Below, piece after piece: positions 33,654-42,567 of a stretch of 64,000 bases of DNA. The stretch is from Campylobacter sp. (GTDB taxonomy: Bacteria; Campylobacterota; Campylobacteria; Campylobacterales; Campylobacteraceae). The notes under the pieces are model-generated. The model saw only the letters and a program-made list of their open reading frames with translations, was not told the origin of the DNA and made no database searches. The position numbers and the translations under genes were made by a program. Positions within the stretch are counted from its first letter, which is position 1; every line of letters starts with the position of its first letter. Location of the stretch: positions 12,465 through 76,464 of the forward strand of contig NZ_JAHHTD010000002.1 of NCBI RefSeq assembly GCF_020024835.1, given 5' to 3'.

Positions 33654-34092
33654 TAAAATCTTAAATGATAAAGATTTCATAGATTTAATGCAAAATAGTA
33701 TATATCAATGCTTACAAATTTTGATTAAAGAAGAAGTAGAATTTAATATTGTAGTAAATACAAAATTTGTAACCTTAACCCCCTCGCTTCCAAAGGAAAT
33801 TGATATGATAAGCAATAATCCTTATTGTATTTTTGCACTTGGAGGATATACTTTTAAATCTATAGTTTTAAACAAAGAAAATATGGAATTTCACGCAGGT
33901 TTTGGGCCTGATGATTTTGCAACCTTTGTAAAAGTTGATTTAGGGGCAATCACCCAAATTCAAGTAATGGAGAATATAATTTTTGTAAATTTTTCTAATT
34001 ATTTTAAAAAACATAATGAACAAAAGCATAAAGAAAAATCTATGAATGCTTTTTTAAACAATCCAAATAATAAAGACATATTAAAAAAATGA
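33646..34092 (+). CDS. Small conserved protein with SspB-like pattern (candidate ClpXP adaptor)
   Basis: A 148-residue soluble protein; the ATG at 33646 is preferred over a GTG one codon earlier. I do not know a standard name. Read by eye it follows SspB (adaptor that delivers SsrA-tagged proteins to ClpXP): an N-terminal helix IDLMQNSIYQCLQILIKEEV, then strands EFNIVVNTKFVTLTPSL, FKSIVLNKENMEFHAGFG (SspB: VRFNARFGG) and FATFVKVDLGAITQIQV (SspB: VPLAAVLAIYA), then a short polar, basic tail ending ILKK. The tail is much shorter than that of E. coli SspB. Context agrees in part: smpB, clpS and clpA lie in the same run. The assignment is an inference. Confidence 0.45.
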   Translation: MIDKILNDKDFIDLMQNSIYQCLQILIKEEVEFNIVVNTKFVTLTPSLPKEIDMISNNPYCIFALGGYTFKSIVLNKENMEFHAGFGPDDFATFVKVDLGAITQIQVMENIIFVNFSNYFKKHNEQKHKEKSMNAFLNNPNNKDILKK

Positions 34093-36149
34093 ATTTATTA
34101 CAGGATTTAAATTCTAGTCAAAAAGAAGCCGTTTTACATATAGATGGTGCGATGTTGATACTTGCTGGTGCAGGTAGCGGAAAAACAAAAACTATTACCA
34201 CTAGACTTGCGTATTTGATTGATCAAGTAGGAATTCCAGCACACCATACATTAACTCTTACTTTTACAAATAAAGCTGCTAGTGTAATGAAAAGTAGAGC
34301 TTTAGCTCTGATTAAAAATGAAAATTTACTCAATCCTCTACTTTGCACATTTCATAAATTTGGCTTATTATTCCTAAGACTTCATAGCGAAAGAATCTCT
34401 CGAGCAAATAATTTTGTTATCATCGATACAGATGATAAAAAAAAGATTTTAAAAGATTTAGCTAGTGAAAATTTGAAAAATTCACTAGCCACCATAGGGG
34501 CTTATATTTCAAATTTTAAAAATCAAAGTAAAAATGCTCAAGAAATTCAAAAAGAATTAGGATTATTAGATGATGAAAAAAATAAAAACTATAAAGAAAT
34601 TATTCATCTTTATGAGCAATATGAACATTTTTTAATTCAACATAATTTTATGGATTTTGATGATTTATTAATGCTTACAAATAAAATTTTAGAAGATGAA
34701 AATTTTGCAAAAGAACAAAGTAAAAAATATGCTTATATCACGGTTGATGAGTATCAAGACACAAATACTTTACAATATCAAATTTTAAAAAAATTATGCT
34801 CAACTCATGAAAATATTTGTGTAGTTGGTGATGATGATCAAAGTATTTATGGATGGCGTGGAGCTAAAATAGAAAATATTTTAAATTTTCAAAAACAATT
34901 TAGCAACGTCAAGCTTGTAAAATTAGAACAAAATTATCGATCTACTAGTGCTATCTTGCAAGCTGCCAATGAGCTTATAGAGCATAATAAAAAAAGACTA
35001 GGTAAGGTTTTAATTTGCACTAAAGACAAGGGCGAAGAAATTGAAATTTTACAAAACGATGATGAAAAAATAGAAAGTTTTAAAATAGCAAAAGAAGTAA
35101 AAAAACTTTTAAAATTGGGTATTGATCCTAGTGAAATTGCTATACTTTATAGAGTAAATGCACTTTCTAGAGCTTTAGAAGAAGCTTTTACCATAGAAAA
35201 AATTCCTTTTAAATTGCTAAGTGGAATGAGATTTTATGAGCGATCTGAAATTAAAGATATCATTTCTTATTTGAGATTGCTATCTAATTTAAATGATGAT
35301 TATTCTTTTAAACGTATCATAAATAAACCTAAGAGAAATTTTGGTAATGTTGCATTAAACAAACTTCAAGATTATGCTAAAAAACATCATTTATCCTTAT
35401 TTGAAGCACTTTGCACCACAATAGGTAATAAATTTTTTAGTAAAAAAACAGAAAAAGAAATAGAAAAATTTATACTCAATATATATAAACTTAAAGAAAA
35501 AGATAGCTTAATTGATATCATCACTTCTTTAGAAAGCGAATTTAAACTAAAAGAATTTTATAAAAATTCTCCAGAAGGTGAAGATAAAATTTTAAATATC
35601 GATGAACTTTATGCTAACTTAAAAGATAAAATTTCTCATGGAAATTATAAAAATTTAGATGATATTTTAAATGAAATTACACTTTTAAATGAACAAGATG
35701 GTTTAGAACAAGAAAGTATTTGCATTATGAGCATACATGCTAGCAAAGGTCTTGAATTTGATTATATTTTTCTTGTGGGTTTAGAAGAAGGTTTTTTTCC
35801 ATTAACTAGCGAATCAAGCAATATAGAAGAAGAGCGAAGACTCGCTTATGTAGCTATTACAAGAACTAAAAAAAAGCTTTATTTAAGTTATGCTAACTCA
35901 AGATTTTATAAAGGAAGCAGAGCTAAATTAGCTAAAAGTAGATTTTTAAGTGAAAGCAATGTCATAAAAAAAGAATTAATCCTTGATGATGCTAAATCAT
36001 ACAAAAAAGGTGATTTAATCAAGCATAAAATTTTTGGTATAGGTAGAGTAATAAGTGTAAGCAAAATAAGAGTTGAAGAAAGATTAACCATTAATTTTGG
36101 TGGTATAGAAAGAATCATAATGTCAAATTTTGTGGAAAAAATTATATGA
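34089..36149 (+). CDS. uvrD: UvrD/Rep/PcrA-type DNA helicase
   Basis: A 686-residue superfamily 1 3'-5' helicase. Walker A is LAGAGSGKTKTITTRLAYL near residue 27, motif II is VDEYQDTN, motif III GDDDQSIYGWRGA, motif IV QNYRST and motif V/VI SIHASKGLEFD and RRLAYVAITRTKK. The C-terminal tail KKGDLIKHKIFGIGRVISVS is the Tudor-like RNA polymerase-binding module of PcrA/UvrD. It acts in repair and in removal of stalled complexes. It overlaps both neighbours by 4 bases. Confidence 0.96.
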   Translation: MNLLQDLNSSQKEAVLHIDGAMLILAGAGSGKTKTITTRLAYLIDQVGIPAHHTLTLTFTNKAASVMKSRALALIKNENLLNPLLCTFHKFGLLFLRLHSERISRANNFVIIDTDDKKKILKDLASENLKNSLATIGAYISNFKNQSKNAQEIQKELGLLDDEKNKNYKEIIHLYEQYEHFLIQHNFMDFDDLLMLTNKILEDENFAKEQSKKYAYITVDEYQDTNTLQYQILKKLCSTHENICVVGDDDQSIYGWRGAKIENILNFQKQFSNVKLVKLEQNYRSTSAILQAANELIEHNKKRLGKVLICTKDKGEEIEILQNDDEKIESFKIAKEVKKLLKLGIDPSEIAILYRVNALSRALEEAFTIEKIPFKLLSGMRFYERSEIKDIISYLRLLSNLNDDYSFKRIINKPKRNFGNVALNKLQDYAKKHHLSLFEALCTTIGNKFFSKKTEKEIEKFILNIYKLKEKDSLIDIITSLESEFKLKEFYKNSPEGEDKILNIDELYANLKDKISHGNYKNLDDILNEITLLNEQDGLEQESICIMSIHASKGLEFDYIFLVGLEEGFFPLTSESSNIEEERRLAYVAITRTKKKLYLSYANSRFYKGSRAKLAKSRFLSESNVIKKELILDDAKSYKKGDLIKHKIFGIGRVISVSKIRVEERLTINFGGIERIIMSNFVEKII

Positions 36150-36964
36150 ATAAACTCTTTGTAGCATATAAACCAAGTGGATTAAGCTCTAATGTTTTCT
36201 TAAATAAACTTAAAAAAAAATACAAAAATAAAAAAGCTGGCTTTTCAGGAACTCTTGATCCTTTTGCAAAGGGCGTTTTATTGATCGCTTTTGGACAATA
36301 TACAAAATTATTTAGATTTTTTAAAAAAAGTCCTAAAATATATAAAGCCACACTTTGGCTTGGGGTAAAATCTAAAAGTATTGATAATCAAAATATAGAA
36401 AAAATAACCTCTTTGACGCCATTTAATCATTCAATTTTACAAAAAATACAAAAAGAACTTTTAGGGGTTATTTCTTATACTCCACCTGCTTATTGTGCTA
36501 AAAAAATTAATGGTGTGCGATCTTATGAGCTAGCAAAAAAAGGTATTCAAGCAAATTTAAAAACTTGCGAAATGGAAATTTTTTATTCTAAAATTTTACA
36601 CTACAATCATCCATTTTTAACTATGGAAATTTCAGTGAGTGAAGGAGGTTATATTAGATCATATTGCGAATTATTTGCTAAAAAATTAGGAATTAATGCT
36701 ACTTTAAGCTCCCTTGAAAGAATTTGCGAAGGTGATTTTTATTATGATAATGAGAAAGAACTTGACATATTAGATTATTTAAATCTTAAAAAAAATACGA
36801 TAAAATGTCCCCAAAAATTATACAATGGACAAAGAATTTTCTTAGATGACTTAGAAATTCAAGAAGAAGGTTGCTATCTCCTAGAAACAGCTAATTTTTT
36901 TTCCATTATAAATATAAAAGATAGTCAGGTGCAATATTATTTAAATAAGGTTTTAAAATGTTAA
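36146..36964 (+). CDS. truB: tRNA pseudouridine-55 synthase
   Basis: A 272-residue enzyme that makes pseudouridine 55 in the T-loop of tRNA. The catalytic aspartate is in GFSGTLDPFAKGVLLIAFG near residue 39. KPSGLSSN near the N-terminus and YTPPAYCAKKINGVRSYELAK further on are TruB motifs. It overlaps uvrD by 4 and csrA by 7 bases. Confidence 0.96.
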   Translation: MNKLFVAYKPSGLSSNVFLNKLKKKYKNKKAGFSGTLDPFAKGVLLIAFGQYTKLFRFFKKSPKIYKATLWLGVKSKSIDNQNIEKITSLTPFNHSILQKIQKELLGVISYTPPAYCAKKINGVRSYELAKKGIQANLKTCEMEIFYSKILHYNHPFLTMEISVSEGGYIRSYCELFAKKLGINATLSSLERICEGDFYYDNEKELDILDYLNLKKNTIKCPQKLYNGQRIFLDDLEIQEEGCYLLETANFFSIINIKDSQVQYYLNKVLKC

Positions 36965-37185
36965 TTTTATCAAGAAAAGAAAATGAAAGCATACAAATAG
37001 GCGATGATATAGAAATAAAAATAGTTCAAACCGGCAAAGGATATGCAAAAATAGGCATTGAAGCTCCAAAAACTTTAATGATTTTAAGAAAAGAACTTAT
37101 TGAACAAGTAAAAAGTGAAAATTTACATTCAATTAGCGATGAAACCATTAAGCTTGATGATTTGAGTAAAAAGCTTAAAAAATGA
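36958..37185 (+). CDS. csrA: Carbon storage regulator CsrA
   Basis: A 75-residue RNA-binding dimer starting MLILSRKENESIQIGDDIEI, the invariant CsrA start, with the RNA-contacting VRLRKELI-type region seen here as MILRKELIEQV. The C-terminal tail (about 60-75) is longer and more charged than in E. coli (61 residues). In Campylobacter CsrA acts on flagellin and other mRNAs and is countered by FliW. It is embedded between truB and ispE with overlapping ends. Confidence 0.97.
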   Translation: MLILSRKENESIQIGDDIEIKIVQTGKGYAKIGIEAPKTLMILRKELIEQVKSENLHSISDETIKLDDLSKKLKK

Positions 37186-37934
37186 AAGCTTACGCCAAAG
37201 CTAATATTTTTTTAAAAATCGTAGGATTTGATACAAGGTCTTATCATTTAATATCATCACGTTTTATCTTGTTAAAACACTTATATGATGAGCTAGATTT
37301 TAGTAGTGAAAAAAATAAAGAAGGTTTTGAAATTACCGGTAATTTTAAAGAAGATACTATTATCCATAAAGCATATAATGAACTTAAAAATTTAGGGTAT
37401 GAAGAAGAATTGAAAGATTTTTTTAAAAATAAGAGTTTAAAATTAACTAAAAATATACCTATAGGTGGAGGGCTTGGTGGAAGTAGCACTGATGCTGTTT
37501 CTTTTTTACTTATGATCAATGAAGAGTTAAATTTAAAATTATCTTGGCAAATTTTAAAACAAATTTGCCAAAAACTTGGTTCTGATTTACTCTTTTTTTT
37601 AAGTGGATATGAAAGTGCAAATGTTAGTGGTTGTGGAGAAATTGTGGAGTATTTTGATGATGATTTTGTCTGTTTAGATTTTACTTTCTTGCCTTTTGTA
37701 TGCTCAAGCGCTAAAGTTTATGAAGCATTTGACAAAACGCACTACAACTTAAAAGAAAATTTACAACTAGCCAAACAATTTAACCAACTTAAAACAAATC
37801 AATTGCTAGAATTTAAAAATACTCAATTAAATGATTTATTTGCCCCTTGTGTAAAAATTTATCCTAAAATGCAGGAATTTCTTTCTCAAGGATATTTCTT
37901 AAGTGGAAGTGGAAGTAGTGTTTTTAAGGTTTAA
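37182..37934 (+). CDS. ispE: 4-diphosphocytidyl-2-C-methyl-D-erythritol kinase
   Basis: A 250-residue GHMP kinase of the MEP pathway for isoprenoids. The ATP loop is NIPIGGGLGGSSTDAVSFLL near residue 90, and the C-terminal GHMP motif is FLSGSGSSVFKV. The N-terminal KAYAKANIFLKIVG is the substrate-binding start. It is short for the family (283 in E. coli). It overlaps csrA by 4 bases, and smpB follows after 3 bp. Confidence 0.95.
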   Translation: MKAYAKANIFLKIVGFDTRSYHLISSRFILLKHLYDELDFSSEKNKEGFEITGNFKEDTIIHKAYNELKNLGYEEELKDFFKNKSLKLTKNIPIGGGLGGSSTDAVSFLLMINEELNLKLSWQILKQICQKLGSDLLFFLSGYESANVSGCGEIVEYFDDDFVCLDFTFLPFVCSSAKVYEAFDKTHYNLKENLQLAKQFNQLKTNQLLEFKNTQLNDLFAPCVKIYPKMQEFLSQGYFLSGSGSSVFKV

Positions 37935-37937
37935 TAA

Positions 37938-38393
37938 ATGAAAAAAACTATTGTAAAAAACAAAAAAGCTTTTTTTGATTACGAAATTTTAGAAAAATTT
38001 GAAGCAGGAATTGTTTTGAAAGGTTCTGAAGTAGTAGCATTAAGAGCTTTTAGGGCAAATTTAAAAGACTCTTTTATCCGCATTATTAAAGGAGAAATCT
38101 TTTTACTTAATGCTCATATTTCTCATTTAAGCACCACACACACTTTTTATAGGCATAATGAAAAAGATGCTAGGAAACTTTTAATGCATAAAAAGCAAAT
38201 TGATAAACTATTTGGAAAAATAAGTATTCAAGGATTTACCATAGTTCCTTTAGAATTTTATTTTAATGAAAAAAATAAAGTCAAAGTCTTAATAGCATTA
38301 GCAAAAGGAAAGAATTTACACGATAAAAGAGAAAGTCTTAAGAAAAAACAAGCAGATCTTGAAGCAAGAGCTGCTATAAAAAATCATTATTAA
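37938..38393 (+). CDS. smpB: SsrA-binding protein SmpB
   Basis: A 151-residue partner of tmRNA for rescue of stalled ribosomes. Motifs are KNKKAFFDYEILEKFEAGIVLKG (given here as its two halves, KKAFFDYEIL and AGIVLKGSEVVALR), NAHISHL and the basic tail KGKNLHDKRESLKKKQADLEA. tmRNA itself is not in the window. The gene lies upstream of clpS-clpA in the same run. Confidence 0.97.
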   Translation: MKKTIVKNKKAFFDYEILEKFEAGIVLKGSEVVALRAFRANLKDSFIRIIKGEIFLLNAHISHLSTTHTFYRHNEKDARKLLMHKKQIDKLFGKISIQGFTIVPLEFYFNEKNKVKVLIALAKGKNLHDKRESLKKKQADLEARAAIKNHY

Positions 38394-38408
38394 CATAAAG
38401 GAATTTAT

Positions 38409-39020
38409 ATGAAAAAACTTGTGTATTTAATTTTAATAAATATCGGATTTTTTTTAAATGCTTGTTCTAATCAAGCTACTTTAGAAGATGACTTTTATTT
38501 CAAAGAATTTAAAACAGGAGAAGAAATAATCTTGCAAAATATCAATGGAGGTGAAAAAACTCTAGTAAGAGCTGAAAATGGATTTGTTATCAAAGGTGAA
38601 GAAGAAAAAATTTTAATGTTAGATTTTTTTGGAACCTTTTGCACTCCTTGCCAAGAAGAAGCACCTATTCTTACTAATTTATGGCAAAAAAACAACCCTA
38701 ATCTTATCTTAATAGGATTAAGCCATTTTGAAAACGTAAGCGATCAAGCTATTAAAGATTTTGCTATCACATATGGGGCATATTATTTTTTGAGCAATTC
38801 TAAAGAAAATGACAGAATTATTGCACAAATTCTAAAAGATATAAACTACAAAAATATGGAACAACTTCCATTTAAAGTAATTTTAAAAGACAAAAAATAT
38901 CAAGATTTAAGTAATTTTTGGAATACTACACAAAATTTTGTAAAGTATTATCTAGGAAGAATTCCAGAGCAAATTATGCAAAAAGATATCGACAGGATTT
39001 CTCATGAGTCTAAAAAATGA
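38409..39020 (+). CDS. Thioredoxin-like lipoprotein (TlpA/ResA type)
   Basis: A 203-residue lipoprotein. The signal peptide ends in the lipobox FLNAC with Cys19. The thioredoxin fold carries the active site CTPC (Cys78 and Cys81) in LDFFGTFCTPCQEEAP, and a segment QLPFKVIL that provides the cis-proline. It should act in the periplasm as a thiol-disulphide reductase, for example in cytochrome c maturation or disulphide repair; the partner is unknown. Its end overlaps clpS by 17 bases in another frame. Confidence 0.87.
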   Translation: MKKLVYLILINIGFFLNACSNQATLEDDFYFKEFKTGEEIILQNINGGEKTLVRAENGFVIKGEEEKILMLDFFGTFCTPCQEEAPILTNLWQKNNPNLILIGLSHFENVSDQAIKDFAITYGAYYFLSNSKENDRIIAQILKDINYKNMEQLPFKVILKDKKYQDLSNFWNTTQNFVKYYLGRIPEQIMQKDIDRISHESKK

Positions 39021-39297
39021 AACCTTAGAACAACAAAAATTAGCAGATCCTAAGATGTTTAAAGTATTGTTGCTAAATGATGATATTACAACAATGGAAT
39101 TTGTTATAGATATTTTAATTAATATATTCCATCACAATTTTGAAAAAGCAAATGCTATTATGTTAGAAATTCATCATCAAGGCACCGGAGTATGTGGTAT
39201 TTATACCCAAGAAATCGCTCTAAGTAAAAAACAACAAGTTGATATAGCAGCAAAAAATAATAATTTTCCATTACAAACAAGGATAGAAGAACAATGA
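39004..39297 (+). CDS. clpS: ClpS adaptor (N-recognin)
   Basis: A 97-residue adaptor that binds proteins with bulky N-terminal residues and hands them to ClpAP. The core MFKVLLLNDDITTMEFVIDIL has the conserved asparagine and aspartates of the N-degron pocket, and GTGVCGIYTQEIA follows. The first 17 bases lie within the thioredoxin gene, and the stop overlaps clpA by 4 bases. Confidence 0.96.
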   Translation: MSLKNETLEQQKLADPKMFKVLLLNDDITTMEFVIDILINIFHHNFEKANAIMLEIHHQGTGVCGIYTQEIALSKKQQVDIAAKNNNFPLQTRIEEQ

Positions 39298-41423
39298 AAT
39301 ATCAAGAACTAATAGATTCATTCATTCCTAATGCAAGACATTTAAGCTTTATCAATCATCACGAATTTATAACTTGCGAACATTTACTTTTTACCTTAGT
39401 AAAATTAAGCAATGATTTTAAAAAAATACTAGAAGAAATTGGAGATGGAGACTTATCAACCTTTGAAATAGAATTAAAAAATTATCTAGCAAAGAATAAT
39501 GAAGTCTTAAAAAAAGACATAGAGCCTATATTTTCTATAGTATTAAATGATATCTTACAAAATTTAAATAAAAAAAAACAAACCGATGTATTGAATTTTT
39601 TAATTGCATTAATTCAGGAGGAAAAATCTTACTCTCATCAACTTTTAAAAAAACATCTAATCAACAAAGAAAAACTAGAAAAACTTCTACAAAGCACTGA
39701 ATTTGAAAATGTAAAAATTCATACAATTGAACTTGTAGAACTTGCAAAATCTGGGAAAATAGACCCTGTTATCGGTAGAAAATTTGAACTTGAGAGGATA
39801 ATGCAAATTTTAAGTAGATGTAAAAAAAATAATCCAATTTTAGTAGGAGAACCTGGAGTTGGAAAAACTGCTGTAGTAGAAGGTTTAGCCTTAGCTATTG
39901 CACAAAATAAAGTCCCAACACATCTGCAAAATTCAAAAATTTATAGTCTTGATATGGCTAGCTTATTATCAGGAACTAAATATAGAGGTGATTTTGAAAA
40001 AAGATTAAAAGATATTATTAAAGAATTAGAAAATATCCCTAATGCGATCTTATTTATAGATGAAATTCATACCATAGTTGGTGCGGGTGCTAGTAATGAA
40101 AGTCGTGCGGATATGTCAAATTTATTAAAACCTGCATTAAGCAATGGTTCTATTAAATGTATAGGTGCTACAACTTTTATAGAATACAAAAATACTTTTG
40201 ATAAAAATAGAGCATTAGGTAGAAGATTTGCTAAAATCGATATAGACGAGCCAAGTGAAGAAGAATGTTTTTTGATTTTAAAAGGCTTAAAAAATAAATA
40301 TGAAAATTTTCATAAAATCAAACTTAGCGATGAAATCTTACAAAATAGTATCAAGCTTGCTAAACAATTTTTACATGATAAATTTTTACCTGATAGTGCG
40401 GTAGATTTAATAGACGAATTGGGAGCTAATTTTGCATTAGAAAATAAAAAAACTAAAAAAATAATTAAAAATGAAGATTTAGAAAATACTTTAGCTAGAA
40501 TGACTCATTCTCATAAAATTTATGAAAGTGATCAAGGAAAAATTTTAAAAAATTTAGAAAATAATCTAAAAAATAATATATTCGGGCAAAATGAAGCTAT
40601 AAAAGCCTTATGTTCAATCTTAAAACAAAGTTATGCAGGTTTGAAAGCTAAAAATACCCCTAAAGGTGTATTTTTATTTACCGGAGCAAGTGGAGTTGGT
40701 AAAACAGAACTTGCAAAACAATTAGCACAAATTTTAAACTTAAATCTTGAAAGATTTGATATGAGTGAATATGCTCAAAAGCATGATATTAGTAAGCTTA
40801 TAGGAACCTCAGCTGGCTATGTTGGATATGAAGATGGAGGGTTATTAAGCAATAGTATCAGAAAAAATCCTTTTAGCGTAGTGCTTTTTGATGAAATAGA
40901 AAAAGCTCATCCTGATCTTACTAATACTTTTTTGCAAATTTTTGATAATGCAAGTTTGACCGATAATAGCGGTCTTAAAGCTGATTTTAAAAATACCATC
41001 ATTATTATGACTTCAAATTTAGGTCTTAAGGAAACAAATGAGTTGGGATTTTTAAGTAATAACAAAGAAAAAAATAATAAAGCCATCAAAGATTTTTTTA
41101 CTCCTGAATTTATCAATCGTATCGATAAAATCATACATTTTAATGATTTAAATGATGAAATTTTAGAACAAATAGTTCAAAAAGAACTTGAAATTATGAG
41201 TTCAAATTTAAAAGATATTAGCATAGAAGCTGATAAAAAAGTAAAAGAATTTATTGCAAAAAAAGCTTCTTTTAAAGATTTTGGAGTGAGGTTGTTAAAA
41301 CGTGTAATAGCAGATGAAATTGGTGAAAAATTAAGTGATGAAATTTTATTTGGCAAACTAAAAAATGGTGGAAAAGTAAAATTAAGACTTTCTAAAGATG
41401 AAACAATCAAATTTGTATTCTAA
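39294..41423 (+). CDS. clpA: ATP-dependent Clp protease ATP-binding subunit ClpA
   Basis: A 709-residue AAA+ unfoldase with an N-terminal domain (1-140) that docks ClpS, a first AAA domain with Walker A GEPGVGKT (185-192) and Walker B FIDEIHTIVGAG, and a second with Walker A GASGVGKTE near 464 and VVLFDEIEKAHPD. It is the Hsp100 partner of ClpP. It is about 50 residues shorter than E. coli ClpA, mostly in the N-terminal domain. It overlaps aat by 26 bases. Confidence 0.96.
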   Translation: MKYQELIDSFIPNARHLSFINHHEFITCEHLLFTLVKLSNDFKKILEEIGDGDLSTFEIELKNYLAKNNEVLKKDIEPIFSIVLNDILQNLNKKKQTDVLNFLIALIQEEKSYSHQLLKKHLINKEKLEKLLQSTEFENVKIHTIELVELAKSGKIDPVIGRKFELERIMQILSRCKKNNPILVGEPGVGKTAVVEGLALAIAQNKVPTHLQNSKIYSLDMASLLSGTKYRGDFEKRLKDIIKELENIPNAILFIDEIHTIVGAGASNESRADMSNLLKPALSNGSIKCIGATTFIEYKNTFDKNRALGRRFAKIDIDEPSEEECFLILKGLKNKYENFHKIKLSDEILQNSIKLAKQFLHDKFLPDSAVDLIDELGANFALENKKTKKIIKNEDLENTLARMTHSHKIYESDQGKILKNLENNLKNNIFGQNEAIKALCSILKQSYAGLKAKNTPKGVFLFTGASGVGKTELAKQLAQILNLNLERFDMSEYAQKHDISKLIGTSAGYVGYEDGGLLSNSIRKNPFSVVLFDEIEKAHPDLTNTFLQIFDNASLTDNSGLKADFKNTIIIMTSNLGLKETNELGFLSNNKEKNNKAIKDFFTPEFINRIDKIIHFNDLNDEILEQIVQKELEIMSSNLKDISIEADKKVKEFIAKKASFKDFGVRLLKRVIADEIGEKLSDEILFGKLKNGGKVKLRLSKDETIKFVF

Positions 41424-42039
41424 ACTTCTAAAAAGTCCTGATAATGCTCCAGTTTTTATAAGTGAAAAACTAGAATTAAATTTTATACTTCAAGCATATA
41501 AATTAGGACTTTTTCCATGGACAAGCAATCCTGTTACTTGGTGGTGTCCTTCTCCTAGAATGGTTCTTTTTCCTGCAGATATTCACATACAAAAAAGTAT
41601 TAAAAAATCTTTAAAAACTTATGATATTAAACTTGATAAAAACTTTAATTCACTCATTAATCTTTGTGCATCAAGAGAAAAAACGTGGATATCTCAAGAA
41701 TTTATTGTAATTTATAATGAGCTTTTTAAGCAAAATATAGCTCATAGTGTCGAAGTGTATGAAAATAATAAACTTATTGGTGGCTTATATGGACTTATTA
41801 TAGGTAAAATGTTTTTTGGCGAAAGTATGATTAGTCTTAAAAAAGATATCTCTAAGATTGCATTAATAAAACTTTGTGAAATTCTATCTCCTTTTGAATT
41901 TATTATTGATTGTCAAATTCCTAATAATCATTTAAAATTTATGGGTGCAAAAGAATTATCTAAAAAAGATTTTTTAGAAATTTTAGAAAAAAAAATTAAT
42001 CTACAAAGTGGCTTTGAAAATTTTAGAAATTTACTCTAA
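41398..42039 (+). CDS. aat: Leucyl/phenylalanyl-tRNA-protein transferase
   Basis: A 213-residue enzyme that transfers Leu or Phe from tRNA to proteins with N-terminal Arg or Lys, making them ClpS substrates. The family motifs GLFPWTSNPVTWWCPSPRM, then GGLYGLIIGKMFFGESMIS and FIIDCQIPNNHLKFMGA are all present. The ATG lies 26 bases inside clpA. With clpS and clpA it forms a complete N-degron branch in one transcript. Confidence 0.96.
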   Translation: MKQSNLYSKLLKSPDNAPVFISEKLELNFILQAYKLGLFPWTSNPVTWWCPSPRMVLFPADIHIQKSIKKSLKTYDIKLDKNFNSLINLCASREKTWISQEFIVIYNELFKQNIAHSVEVYENNKLIGGLYGLIIGKMFFGESMISLKKDISKIALIKLCEILSPFEFIIDCQIPNNHLKFMGAKELSKKDFLEILEKKINLQSGFENFRNLL

Positions 42040-42044
42040 AAGGA

Positions 42045-42094
42045 TATAATCTCTCGCAAATAAGATGTTAGATTTTTGGAATATTTTTTGCTTT
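42045..42094 (+). promoter_or_regulatory. Sigma-54 promoter of flgB (GG-N10-GC), with an upstream TATAAT
   Basis: TTTTTGGAATATTTTTTGC has the invariant GG (42078-42079) and GC (42090-42091) with ten bases between, and the T-rich spacer ending TTTGC of the RpoN consensus. It lies about 35 bases before the flgB ATG. Rod genes in Campylobacter are RpoN/FlgSR-controlled. A separate TATAAT at 42045-42050 could give a weak housekeeping promoter. Confidence 0.88.
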
Positions 42095-42125
42095 ATATTG
42101 AGAAAAGTTTTATGAAAGGAAAAAG

Positions 42126-42557
42126 ATGATAGACCCTTTTAAATCAAAAGAACTCGTTGTTAATGCACTAGCAGGAAGAAATTTAAGAAGTCAAATGATA
42201 AATTCTAATCTTGCAAATGTAGATACTCCTTTTTATAAAGCAAGAGATATAGAATTTGAAACTGCTTTAGTTAATAGAGCAAATGAAATTTTTAAAAGAA
42301 AAGATACTAAAGAACTTGAGCTTGCAAGCACTAATGCAAATCATCAAAAACCTTGGAAATTTCCTGATCCAAATAAATCTACAATTTATTTAAGAGACGG
42401 ACATTTAGCAAGAAATGATGCTAATACGGTTGATTTAGACGTAGAGACTACAGAAATGAGTAAAAATGCTATGATGATTTCAGCTTTAGATGGTGTCTTA
42501 AAAAGACAAAGCAACCTCTTTTCAACTATCATTGAAACAAGTTCTAAATTAAGCTAG
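42126..42557 (+). CDS. flgB: Flagellar basal-body rod protein FlgB
   Basis: A 143-residue proximal rod protein, exported by the flagellar type III system and assembled in the periplasm. The rod-family N-terminus LRSQMINSNLANVDTPFYKARD (split here as LRSQMINSNLAN and VDTPFYKARDI) and the C-terminal helix region EMSKNAMMISALDGVL are present. AAAGGA lies 8 bases upstream. It leads flgB-flgC-fliE. Confidence 0.96.
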   Translation: MIDPFKSKELVVNALAGRNLRSQMINSNLANVDTPFYKARDIEFETALVNRANEIFKRKDTKELELASTNANHQKPWKFPDPNKSTIYLRDGHLARNDANTVDLDVETTEMSKNAMMISALDGVLKRQSNLFSTIIETSSKLS

Positions 42558-42567
42558 GAGATGAAAG

